Shown here piece after piece: positions 1-9,273 of a DNA stretch of 64,000 bases. Positions within the stretch are counted from its first letter, which is position 1, and each line of letters starts with the position of its first letter. Location of the stretch: the NCBI GenBank assembly GCA_022410635.1, contig JAJVDF010000217.1:1795112-1859111 (forward strand). The letters are read 5' to 3'. The translations under genes were made by a program, and so were the position numbers. Source of the stretch: Tretioscincus oriximinensis. Its lineage: Eukaryota > Chordata > Lepidosauria > Squamata > Gymnophthalmidae. The notes under the pieces are model-generated. The model saw nothing but the letters and a program-made list of their open reading frames with translations, had not been told where the DNA came from and did not search any database.

Positions 1-153
1 GCCACATCCAGCAGGAGCTCGCCTCTCGTCCCATGCAGGATTTTCACCAAGTTGCCGATGCTCTTCTCCCAGATGTACAAGGCGTGCTGGCGGGCAGATC
101 CTGCCACAATATACTCCCCATCGCCTGAAAAGCAGCATTTCTTCCAAGGTGTC
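1..153 (-). CDS. RBBP5: RBBP5 coding exon 8 (cut by the window edge)
   Basis: The acceptor ends CCTGCAG before base 153. The exon encodes TPWKKCCFSGDGEYIVAGSA and continues through HALYIWEKSIGNLVKILHG to LLLDVA at the edge. The first G completes the split Arg codon begun in exon 7. It forms a late propeller blade, ending in the W-E-K of a WD-type strand. Confidence 0.96.
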
Positions 154-3100
154 CTGCAGGAAAGAGAACTCTGCTGGGAAAGGCCACCCAGGAAGCCATT
201 TATTCCAGAAACAGGCAGGAGAGTCTGGAGAAATAGGCAGCAGGTGCTGTATGACATGTGGGGTCTTATAGATTCACATTTAGGTGTTCAAGTTCTAAGC
301 CAGAGGTGGTCAACCCGTGGCATGCGTGACACACCTGCGGCATGGCGATTACTTGATCCTGGCAGGCGAAATAGGTCCTTGCCAAATTTATTTCCAATGT
401 TTAGGGGAGCCCTTCCAGATGCTGATGGGACATAAGTCTGGAATTTGTTAGAGGCTGCAGTGGCCCTTGCACATCTGGCCTGGAGGCCTGTCTCCCCACC
501 CCCCACCCCCCAGGACAGAGCCAGCTTAGCCAGACCTTCCTCCCAGCATGCTCAACTACAGGAAGNGGCTGGGCTGTTCCTTATCTATGGTGTTCTTCCT
601 TGGGCCTTGGGCACTTTATAGTCATACAAATGTATAACTGAAAAAAATTAAATATTGCTTTTGATTGAAAAAAATAGGTTCTTGCTAACTTTTTGTGTGG
701 TCCAAATAATGGTGCCCCTGTGGGCCAGTTTCCAGAGAACCTTTCCTTTGCTACTTCCTGTTGCCCAGAAGAGGGTGGGCAGATATCAATAAGCTCCAAG
801 GGTGGGTTGAGGCTGCTGACAAACTGGCAGGGAGCAGCAGACTTTGAACGTGGGCTCTGGGCTCGGAACGTGTCTGGGGGGTTGTGTAGCTGAAAGAGGA
901 ACTGAAGGCTGCAGCCAGGCAGGGTCAATAATCCACCGGACAGTNGAAATTCTGTTGCATTTGCCTTGCCTGGTTGTTGAACACACCAGGAGATCGCAGG
1001 CGTTAAAGCTGATTATCAGTTTTCTGGGAAAGCCCACCGCCCAATCAGNATATGGCGTTAGAGCGGGAAGGCTTTGATGTGTAGACAGTTCTGCTGAGTA
1101 GCTGCAAGGGTGGAAATCAAATTATCCAATCACGTTTGGTAGGAGGAGGGGCTACTTCCTCTTGGCAATCAGCAAACAAACAGCTGACAGGAGAGCCACA
1201 CACATAGGGAAGCTCCCACATCAAGCCACAAAGACAGAACCACAAAGCTCAGAATGTCCCATGAAGTTATGAATGAGATGCATTCAAACGGCAACCATTA
1301 ACCTGAACTATGTATGGCTGCAGCCTCAGTTCTTTGGAGTTAGAAACCCTTTCTGGCTCTTTAGCCTGGAAGGAAGCTTTGGAAGGACGAGTCCTTGTGT
1401 TTCCCAAGAAATAAAAAGGGAACTGGACCTGGTTCGATGCCGCTCTTGTGGCAAGGATCCGCCCACCCCTACCTGTTCACCAAGTCCTGTAGCTTCTGCA
1501 TTGGTTCTGGCTCCCCGTCTCGGCCACAAGTCAAGATTTCTCGGCCATCATAGACTCTGATTATTCGGTCAGCCGTGTTTATTAAGAAGCAGCTGCAGGA
1601 CAGGCGGAAGGGATACCAAGGCAGCTGAAGTCACTTGTACTCACGATAAAGGTGACTGAACAAATCACAGTTTGATCTGCTGCCTCAGCTGTCTCCAGGC
1701 AGGTCCCTGAAGGCAGCTGACGTGCAGCGGAGCACCTGGGCCCTGAGGAGGGAACCACTCGCCCCCACGCAACAGGTGCAGGTGCTCAGCTAGGACAGGC
1801 AGNTTAAAGACACACACCTTCTCCCTGTTCAAGCACAAGGCACGGCCAGGAGCCACACTGTGGAAAGCTCTGCGCAAAGCCTACTGGGAAGCAACAGCCA
1901 AGGCTTTTTCTCAGCCCAAGGAATGACCTGCAGAGCTCAGGTGACAACCACCTTGCTAAATCTCAGTTGTCCTTTCATTCTCAGCGCCTCCTTCTCACAC
2001 CAGTCCACGGTCCTGCCGAGGGGTGCTAGGACATTGCTGGGCCACCCGCTGCCCAGGGGGAGAAGAGTGCGAAGGGGCCACACGCACACTGGGACCCCAA
2101 AAGACTTTGGTGCCCATGTTCAGCATGGCTTCCCTCTTTGCAACCAACACTCAGCGCGCAAAGGCCTGGATACGTGGAGACCTTTCACTCACCTTCCTTT
2201 CCGAGCAAATTCTATGGATTTAATTGCTGTCGTGTTGCTGGTCCCGGTTGTCACCCTGAAGGAGGCCACCAGATCCTGAGAATCCGTCTTCAAGACCAGG
2301 ATCTGGCAAGGCAAGCAAGATTAGGAACGAGAAACTGTGGTCACTAGGTAGTTTCCTTCTTTGAAGGCGTTTTGAACGGCCAATCCTCCCCATCTTTCCA
2401 CAATAACCCTTTTGCCTGCTATCCAGCAAGGGGGGCTTGTAGCACCTGGGAGATTGACAGGAGAAAGGCCCCTCTGCAGTCCACAAAAACTCCCCACCAC
2501 ACCTTCCCTGATCAGCTTCTAAGGTGCTGCGAGCTCCTTTGCTAGGCTTCCTGAACAAACTTGGCAGTTCCTATGGAATCTTTCCTGTGCTGCAGCAATC
2601 TATATGGATCAAACNGCGTGCAAGAAAAGTCCAAGAAATAAAAGTTCCTTCCTCTGGTCCCAGGCTGTTAATTAATTCTAAGGACTTTCTTTTGTGGCTG
2701 GAGGATTTCTAGGCTCTCACACAGCCCCATGAGTACCTGACGGACCNCAGCTTTGGCCAAGAGATATTCCTCCAAGACATTTTCCCAAGGCAAGCACAGC
2801 CAATGGGAAGCCACGGTTAGGGCCAGAGATTGGGCTGGAGGCTCCTTCAAAAGCAATCGCCTAACCTCACAACTATTGCACAACCAATCCATGGGTGCCT
2901 CTGGAGACTTTGTGGCCAAAATGCTCAGGAAGGCGTGTGCTGCCCATGTCCTTCTAACGTTCCACCTGAGGATCATGCTCTTTCAGGGTTTGTGGCACCT
3001 CTCAACCGCAGCACTAAGCATTCTGCAAGGTTTTAATTTGCTCGTTCTATTCATGCGCAGATCTACAGATCAACAAAAATTCAGGGAATGGCGACGTTCC

Positions 3101-6100
3101 CGATTGTTTTGTACTAATGCTCTTGCTTTTTTTATTATTTTGTTTTCCACTTACATGCCGAAGCCTTTGCTTTCCGAATGGCTGCGATATTCACCTGCAG
3201 AAGACAAAGCTGCTGGACCTGTGCGTTTGCCTCCCACGTGGAGGCACGGGGTTTTATGCGCCTTTNCTCATGTGGCATGAAGACACCCGAGACCCCAGGA
3301 ACACGGTGGAACCAACCCAGGGCAAGTGAGAGGAACAAAGGCAAGCTGCCACTTGGCCCTGAAGGAAAGCGCCACCACCCAAAGCTCCATGAATAGCCTA
3401 AAGATTCTTCAAGGTTTGTTTTCAGTGGTTTGTTTACTGAGGGAAGGATCCATCTTTGTGTGTTCAGTGCTGAGCTTTGTTTCGACCGATTTCAAAAAGA
3501 GGCAGTAATAGGTGCACATGTGCAAAACGTTCAGTGGTCATATTGCAAAAGGAACTTCCTAGCAGGTTCCAGCACTCTAGAGCAGTCGATTCCAACCTTT
3601 TTTNGGCCATGAGTCCCTAAGCACCTCTAAAATCCCGATGGCCCCCCAGGATGTATAATTATTATTCAAAAAGTGAACTCCTGTTCACACTGAGGAAGCC
3701 TAAAAGGCCATTAACTTGGTCTAGACAAGCTTGTAAACAACACGGCATCCATGAAAAATAAAAATAAAAGGAGGAAAGGACAGGCGAAGTACAGAGGGAG
3801 AAATCACTAATTAATTGTTAAATAATAATAATTATGTTTGAAAACATGTAATAGAAAACTGAAATGTACAAATATAAAACAATTTTAATGGAAGCCTTTT
3901 CTGTAATACTTTGTTCATTAATAACTAATTCTCAAATTGCCCCCCTGTAGGCGCCCCACATTGGGAACCAGTGTTCTAGAGATTCACAAGGAAGCAGCAG
4001 CTTTCCTAGTAAGGCTGCTTGTCAGACGCTGGGAATCAACTGCCCAGCATAGACTATACGTAGTAAACTGAATGCAGGAAGTAACAACACATGTAAATGT
4101 GGGTAATCATTAGATCAAGTAATCTCCTCATCTATGTTTACATGCCTGTTGTTATTTTCTGTGTTCAGTTTGCAACATTCAATCTCTCCCTAGCAGTTGT
4201 TTCCCAGCATTTGAAACAGTTGAGCTATTTACAAAAGCTCCTGCTGCCTCCCTATTTCTTGTCGGTTTCTAAAGTGCTACAAGATTCCCTTGCTAGGTTT
4301 TCTGAACCCAGGCAACCATGGCTGTTTCTTTGAAATTTTCTAATTAACTGTTGAAGAGGAGTTGGGGGTTATATTCTGCTTTTCTCAACCTGAAGGGAAT
4401 TCAAGCAACTTCCCCAACCTTCTGGTCTTCCCTTCACAAGATGCCCCTTGTGAGGTCAGTGGGGCAGAGTTTCCTGGAGAAGCAGGCATTTGTGGAGGAG
4501 GGCAGAATCGGACTGGGAAGCTTCCAGATAAGAGTGACTCTCTAACCGTTATGCCCAGGGCTGTATTTAGGCAAAATATTTTTATATTATCATGAAACAC
4601 GAAATAGCTGAGGGAAGAAGTAAAATAATTAAACAAATAAAGTAAATGAATAGGTAAATAAGTAAGTAAATTACAGCCCACGGGCAAAATACAGTCAAAA
4701 GACAGACCCGGCTATACCAGAAAGGATCTTAATCATAGAATCATAGAGTTGGAAGGGACCTCACGGGTCATCGGGTCCAACCCCCAGCTCAATGCAAGAT
4801 CCATTAAACAATCCCAGAAAGATGATTGCCCAGTCTCTGTTTGAAGACTTGAGCAAATACGTTTTAAAAAAACCTTACCTTTAATTTAAAATTATTGGCT
4901 CCTTATTCCATAAGCTATCTGAGAGAAGTATTGCTCCAATGCATGTATTTCACAGTTTTTAAATCCTACTTTTATGGGGCTCAGAATAAAATTATGTTTA
5001 TGATTATTCTTATTTACACAGTGTCTGCATGGATGCGATGAAAGATTTTTTGTTTTTTAAAAATCAAATCATTAACATATAAGTACGTTCTTGAACTTGT
5101 TACAATGTAAAACACGTCACTTTCAGGATTAGCCACAGGGGAGTGCTGAGGAATTCGGGTTTGGGGCCTCCTACCTTCCCCTTAGCGTTCCCGGTGTAGA
5201 TGTACTCTCCCCGCCGGTCAAAGGAAGCCACCACGTTCAGATCGGAATCGTCGTCCACTGGCAGAACCACATGCTTGGAGTCAGACAAGGTCAGCATAAC
5301 TGGGGCGGATTTCATTGGACAGACCAGGACCCTGTTCCTATAGAAATGCAAAGGAAAAGGAGGTGTTAGATATTTCTGCTCTCTTCCATGTTTTTGAATT
5401 CCTTTTGGCGCTGGCCGGTACTTTTCGGCACGTAATTTATGTAATTGGCCAGAGGTGCCGAAAGACGTCCCTTCGGCTCTGCCTTATAATCTTCGTTCTG
5501 CTATCACTTCCTTTGAGTGTCATGAAAACTGGTTCTAATTACTGGTTTCACTTCTGGACTTAAATCTTTGAATAAATGTCCTAAAACAATCCTGTTTGTT
5601 ATTTTTTATTATTATTCTTGGAGTAAAGACCTAGAAACCTAACAGGAGGAGCCTCTCAGGCATCCTTCTTCACACCACCTCTAAACCAGGGAAAGAGATC
5701 AGGAGGTGAAAGCAGAGGCGGAGGTGATTTCTAAAGATAAAGAAACAGACCTGAACACCGTCTAGTTAATAGTAAACACAGGAGGAGGGAGGGAGGAAAT
5801 ACTTTAGGGCAGGATTTGCAGGAATTGAGAACAAGCGTAGGGTTTTCCTCCTGCTGCTTGAAATGCCCAAGGGCAATCGATGGGCTGGACTAGGTGGGCT
5901 GCGGCTCCACTCAGCAGGGCTGCTTAGGCTCTTGTGCACACTTAAGCATGTAGGAAAGCCAAAGCGATGCGGGGTGTGCTTTCATTGCCATCGTTGTAAA
6001 GGGGCAAAAGTAGTAAAAATTTTGCATTGAAAACCCCCTCTAGATGCAGAAATCCTAAGCCACACACAAGCTACGAAGCATAACCTCATTGACAGGAACT

Positions 6101-8101
6101 CAGGCAGGTAACAAACCAAATGTGAAAGTGTCCCAGGAAAGGGACGTCGTCCGCCTTACTTACTGATCTCGAGGATGGTACTGGACTTTCAGGATAGGGG
6201 AGGGGAAACGAAATCTCTGGTCACAATCCCCACTCAGGACATCCCACTGAGACACCATGTTGTCAGTCGACGCACTCACCAGCTTGTGTCCATCTCGACT
6301 CCAACTAGAAGGAGAAGACCAGGCTGCCAATTGGTTCTTTGCGGCCCTTTTTAAATCCATGATCTCAGCTACTGAGATCCGCTTCTTACAGTTGTGTTCG
6401 TCTTTTTCCACGTACCCAAAACAGGATGTGCAAAAACCTCAGTCCTAACAAGGCACCTTCTCTGATAGACTTAATCCCGATTCAGTCACCTCGGGTGCCA
6501 CAGTGCGGATTTTAGACCCCAGCAATCAGGTTATTTCTCCCTGCTCACTCAGACGCTGCCAGAAACTCAGCGGCTGGAGGCTCAATACAACCTGAGCTGC
6601 GTTCGTTTCAATGGGGAGGGAAAGGAAATGAGCAGGAAAGAATCCCAAGCGCCGAAGGGATGTCCCTGTGGCCTGCAGGTTGCATGGCGTCTATATTAAG
6701 AAGACCCCTTACCAGAGAGAACAGACCGGGTGGATATGAGCACTAATGATTTTGGCGATGCCCCTTGTGAGGAAGTCCCAGATGACAATCCGGCCGTCGT
6801 TACATCCCACGGCGAGGAGGGTGCCCCACCTGTTGAAGGTACAAGTGAGGGCCATGCTAATACAGTCAAGGGTGCCATCAGCTTCCTGAAAACAAACAAG
6901 AGGATTTTTTTTGGGGGGGAGAAAGAGACAATGTCATTCCTGAGCTCTCCCTTAAAAACACACATCAGGAGAAACCACTTGGAAAAACGCTGAAGAGGCA
7001 ACAGGATCATTTTGGGCAGCCACAAAAGCCTCAAAGAAGGAAGTCTGAAGGTAGCAGTCTAGTGGAGGAGTAACTGGTTGGGAAGCAAAGTTTGGCAGGT
7101 GGAGCTGCTGGAACAGGGAACTGAGAGACCCCTTCTGCACGTGGGGATGAAGGGGATCAAGGGCCACGCACTCCCCAAGAGTTTACTCGAGGGTAACAAA
7201 GAACCAGGTGGATGACACACCTGTAAACACACCTCCTTGGCAGTGGTGGCTCTTAGCGTTAAGGGTGACTGGCGGCAGGGCAGGCAGTCAATGCCCGTGG
7301 GGGGTGGGGGTGGGCTCCCTGGTATGCTGGCGCATGGCCACCCACAGGGCGTTTCCAGAGGCCCAGGCGGCTACAGTTTCAGCTGCTTGAAGAGGCTTTT
7401 GGACTTGAAGCCCAGCGGCAGCCACCTGAGGACTTTGAGAGCAAAACACGAAGGGGCCCCTGGGCAGACACACCCGTTTGCAGGCCGTTGAGGCTTCTGC
7501 CTCCTCCTGCTGCTAGAGGCCCAGGGGCAACGGGTGGGCCACGGGCTGCGGGAGGAGGCCGGGCTAGGTGGGCTCCCTCCTGTCCACCCCGCCCTCCTCA
7601 GGGAGCCTCTCAGGCACATCCCCAGAGGTGCCGCTTGCAGGGAGGGGGGTGCACAGGGGGCCATTTTGCCTCCTCCTGCTCGGCCCGCCCGGGTGCATCT
7701 GGTGGGGCCCCGTGCGAGGCGGGAGGCTGGGCCGGGCGGGCCCCTGTGGCCCCATCCCGCGGGGCTCCTCTGAGGTGCTGGTGTCCTCCTCCGCCGAGGA
7801 CGGAGCCGCGGCTGAGCCCGGGAGAAGCTCGTTACCTCTGGGTAGTTCTGCCCGAAGGATTCTGAAACGAGAGAGAGGCAGGCGCGTGAGTGACGGGCGC
7901 AGGAGACCCTCGGGGGCCCCTCGAGGTCAAGGAGGCCGCAGGGGGGAAGGAGGGGAGGGAGGCTCCGGAGCGGCTGCGGGGCGGGGGGCGGCCGAGACCA
8001 GGACGCTGCGCGGAGGCCCCGGGCGGGAAACTCCCCCCTCCCTCCCCCCCCCGCGCTTCTCCCCCCCCCCCCCCACGCTCACCCAGCAGCTCCAGGTTCA
8101 T
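1..8101 (-). CDS. RBBP5: RBBP5, 5' part of the gene (8 coding exons, partial at the 3' end)
   Basis: Retinoblastoma-binding protein 5 is a nuclear WD40 protein. With WDR5, ASH2L and DPY30 it forms the core that activates MLL/SET1 histone H3K4 methyltransferases. Joining 8083-8101, 7836-7861, 6713-6885, 6164-6304, 5175-5337, 2193-2302, 1473-1592 and 1-153 on the minus strand gives an unbroken frame of about 301 residues, roughly the first 56% of the ~538-residue vertebrate protein. All seven introns are GT-AG and all phases agree. The protein begins MNLELLESFGQNYPE and is nearly identical to the mammalian protein as I recall it (for example Met for Ile in the STDNMVSQWD segment). What is present is most of the N-terminal seven-bladed WD40 propeller; the acidic C-terminal tail that contacts ASH2L lies off the left edge. 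The start ATG has G at -3 and sits in a CpG island. DSTYK lies upstream on the same strand. Confidence 0.97.
154..1472 (-). other. RBBP5 intron 7
   Basis: No gene or RNA is visible. At about 301-325 a CAGAGGTGGTCAACCCGTGG stretch resembles the 5' terminus of hAT-type elements, but I found no matching inverted end. The rest looks unique. Confidence 0.6.
1473..1592 (-). CDS. RBBP5: RBBP5 coding exon 7
   Basis: 120 nt, acceptor CTGCAG, donor GTAGGG. Encodes CFLINTADRIIRVYDGRE followed by ILTCGRDGEPEPMQKLQDLV and a split Arg codon. It is phase 2 at both ends, and both neighbours fit. A propeller blade with the V-Y-D strand end. Confidence 0.97.
1593..2192 (-). other. RBBP5 intron 6
   Basis: 600 bp. 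I see no repeat, RNA or second reading frame that I can support. Confidence 0.6.
2193..2302 (-). CDS. RBBP5: RBBP5 coding exon 6
   Basis: 110 nt, acceptor TTGCCAG, donor GTGAGT. Encodes ILVLKTDSQDLVASFRVTTG then TSNTTAIKSIEFARKG, and ends in a split Ser codon completed by exon 7. Confidence 0.97.
3583..3973. mobile_element. hAT-type non-autonomous DNA transposon
   Basis: About 391 bp. The left end begins CAGTCGATTCCAACC and the right end reads GGGAACCAGTG, so the termini are imperfect inverted CAGTG.TTCC-type repeats as in hAT/Charlie elements. Flanks are ctctagag (3575-3582) and ttctagag (3974-3981), an 8-bp target duplication with one mismatch. The interior is AT-rich and non-coding. An old copy. 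Confidence 0.65.
4226..4345 (+). repeat. Penelope-tail-like dispersed repeat
   Basis: Contains the recurring string of this window: GCTCCTGCTGCCTCCC, then a TTTCTAAAGTGCTACAAGA block, a TTGCTAGG block and TGGCTGTTTCTTTGAAAT. Related copies lie near 2512, 18140, 18298, 18490, 28845, 35700, 36130, 59155, 60845 and 60975. The link to Penelope elements rests on the same block beside the GIY-YIG fragment at 30290-30874. Confidence 0.5.
4360..4510. repeat. MIR- or L2-tail-like relic
   Basis: Contains TCTGCTTTTCTCAACCTGAA and CCCCTTGTGAGGTCAGTGG, resembling the conserved tail of reptile SINE/LINE copies. A related stretch lies at about 56725-56830. Confidence 0.35.
4733..4865 (-). mobile_element. 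CR1 retrotransposon 3' end
   Basis: Minus-strand CR1 tail, recognisable from the AATCATAGAGTTGGAAGGGA block followed by TCATCGGGTCCAACCCCC and TCTGTTTGAAGACTT. The same block ends the long CR1 copy at 22273. Only the 3' UTR is present. Confidence 0.85.
5175..5337 (-). CDS. RBBP5: RBBP5 coding exon 5
   Basis: 163 nt, acceptor TCTATAG, donor GTAGGA. Encodes NRVLVCPMKSAPVMLTLSDS then KHVVLPVDDDSDLNVVAS and FDRRGEYIYTGNAKGK. It ends in phase 0 at residue 174. Confidence 0.97.
5338..6163 (-). other. RBBP5 intron 4
   Basis: Contains one probable CR1 3'-tail relic (about 5800-5940). Nothing else is recognised. Confidence 0.55.
5800..5940 (+). repeat. Degraded CR1 3' tail
   Basis: The TTTTCCTCCTGCTGCTTG, then GGGCTGGACTAGGTGGGCTG, then CAGCAGGGCTGCTTAGGCTC order matches the plus-strand 3' ends of better CR1 copies at 34003-34680 and 49397-50180. 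Confidence 0.45.
6164..6304 (-). CDS. RBBP5: RBBP5 coding exon 4
   Basis: 141 nt, acceptor TTCTAG, donor GTAAGT (strong). Encodes WSRDGHKLVSASTDNMVSQW, then DVLSGDCDQRFRFPSPILKV and QYHPRDQ. Its first base completes the split Cys codon of exon 3. Confidence 0.97.
6713..6885 (-). CDS. RBBP5: RBBP5 coding exon 3
   Basis: 173 nt, acceptor TTTTCAG, donor GTAAGG. Encodes EADGTLDCISMALTCTFNRW, then GTLLAVGCNDGRIVIWDFLT and RGIAKIISAHIHPVCSL. It contains the first clear WD blade (I-V-I-W-D). Confidence 0.97.
6886..7835 (-). other. RBBP5 intron 2
   Basis: The left part looks unique. The right part becomes GC-rich near the promoter island and includes a degraded CR1 tail at about 7610-7775, with the order CCTCCTCCTGCTCGGCCCG, GGGTGCATCTGGTGGGGCC and GGGGCTCCTCTGAGG. 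No exon is supported. Confidence 0.5.
7836..7861 (-). CDS. RBBP5: RBBP5 coding exon 2 (26-nt micro-exon)
   Basis: Very short exon between acceptor CGTTTCAG and donor GTAACG. With the last G of exon 1 it encodes ESFGQNYPE. Too short to show as a reading frame, but required by phase and by identity to the known protein. Confidence 0.95.
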
Positions 8102-9250
8102 GTCGGCGGCGCTCGCGCCACACGGCGCCCACCCGCCCGCCTGCCTGCTGCTGCGGGGGCCTGTCGGGGTCCTCGCTGCCGAGGAGGCCTTCGACGGGGC
8201 TGCCCAAGGGACGCCTGACGGCGAGCGGGCACGCAGGCAAGGGCGGCCGCGCCTCGGGAAGCCCCGGCGCCCCTCCGGGGAGCGGGCAAGAACTCCTAAG
8301 GCCCGTCCGCCGGGGCTCTCGGCCAGAGAGGCGGCGAGGGAAGGGAGGGGGCGCGGCGGAAGGGACAGGCAGGATGGCGGGCAGCTAAAGGGGGCGGCGT
8401 GCTGGCCGCCGGAGCAGCGCAGAACAAGATCCGGGCGGAAACCGGTGGGCCGGGCGGAGGGTTCCGGCTCGCCGCAGTGTTCGTTTTTACTTTCAAGGGG
8501 AGTTGGGGCGCGGGGGAGTCGGCCGGCACCTGCCGAAGCCTACGCCGGGGCCCCGAGTACCGCAGGCAGCAGCAGGCGGCCCGTTGCTCCCCCCGGAGGG
8601 GGTCAGGAGACGCGCCCCGGTGGGCCCGGGCACCCTCGCCTCCCACGGCCGCGCCCGACCCCGCCTCGAAGCCCCCCGGGCGCCCCCCGCCGGGGACTCC
8701 CCTGTGCGGCAGGGCGCTTCCCCTTGCCCGCCGCAGCCGCCCGGCGTCGCCCCGAGGGGACGGAGGCGGCAGGAGCCCCCGCAGGGTTGCCCGCCGGAGG
8801 GCCCCTGCCTCGTGGGCCTCCCGGGGCTGCAGGGCCCCCCGCCGCTCGCCGCCTCGGCCCCGCACAGCCCAGCTNCGTAGCCCCGCGCCGAGGTGGCCCC
8901 TGCGGCCCGCCGCTGCTATTGGGCGGCTCGCTGGGTGGCGGCCGGGATGACGCTTCGTGCCCCCCACGAGCCAGGCGGCGGCAGGGGGCCACGCGCAGCT
9001 GCCGAGCCCCAGGGCGCCTCCGCCGCTTTCTGAGGGGCGACGGGCGCCTGGGGTTTTTCATCCTGGAAAGCGGCTCAGGGGCGGCCTGGNCTTGGAGCCG
9101 CCACAGAACCCCTGGGCGGAGAGGCTGACCGCGCGGACCCTTCCGAGGCCCTTGGGGTGGGGGCCCCAGGAAGCCCGGCCCTTGCGCGCCCCCCACGGCC
9201 CAGCCGAGCCCCGGCCCTTGCGCGCAGAGGAAGACGCCCACGCAGCGAGG
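7900..9250. promoter_or_regulatory. CpG island / RBBP5 promoter region
   Basis: Dense CpG dinucleotides and long G/C runs flank the first RBBP5 exon. There is no TATA box near the start. A GATGGCGGG YY1-like motif is at about 8374. Several long open frames here on both strands are a by-product of high GC. The transcription start should lie upstream of 8101 on the minus strand; its exact base is not visible. Confidence 0.8.
8083..8101 (-). CDS. RBBP5: RBBP5 coding exon 1 (start codon)
   Basis: 19 coding nt: ATG for MNLELL plus one G, then donor GTGAGC at 8082-8077. G at -3 favours this start. Residues 1-6 match the vertebrate N terminus. Confidence 0.96.
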
Positions 9251-9267
9251 GAAGTTAAGGAAAACCC

Positions 9268-9273
9268 TTTATT
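9268..9273 (-). terminator. DSTYK poly(A) signal (AATAAA)
   Basis: TTTATT on the plus strand reads AATAAA on the minus strand, downstream of the DSTYK stop codon and followed (lower coordinates) by T-rich TTTTCC. It implies cleavage near 9245-9260, at the edge of the RBBP5 CpG island. Another AATAAA at 10812-10817 could give a shorter 3' UTR. Confidence 0.6.

Larger units (their letters stand above)
2303..5174 (-). other. RBBP5 intron 5, with several repeat relics
   Basis: The largest RBBP5 intron in the window. It holds two Penelope-tail-like pieces (about 2512-2580 and 4226-4345), a hAT-type element (3583-3973), a MIR/L2-tail-like piece (about 4360-4510) and a CR1 3' end (about 4733-4865). 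No exon was found in it. Confidence 0.6.

Noticed and set aside
7890..9128. A 412-codon plus-strand open frame over the RBBP5 promoter
   Set aside because: Low-complexity Pro/Arg/Gly/Ala translation in a CpG island; several frames are open on both strands; no domain or splice logic.
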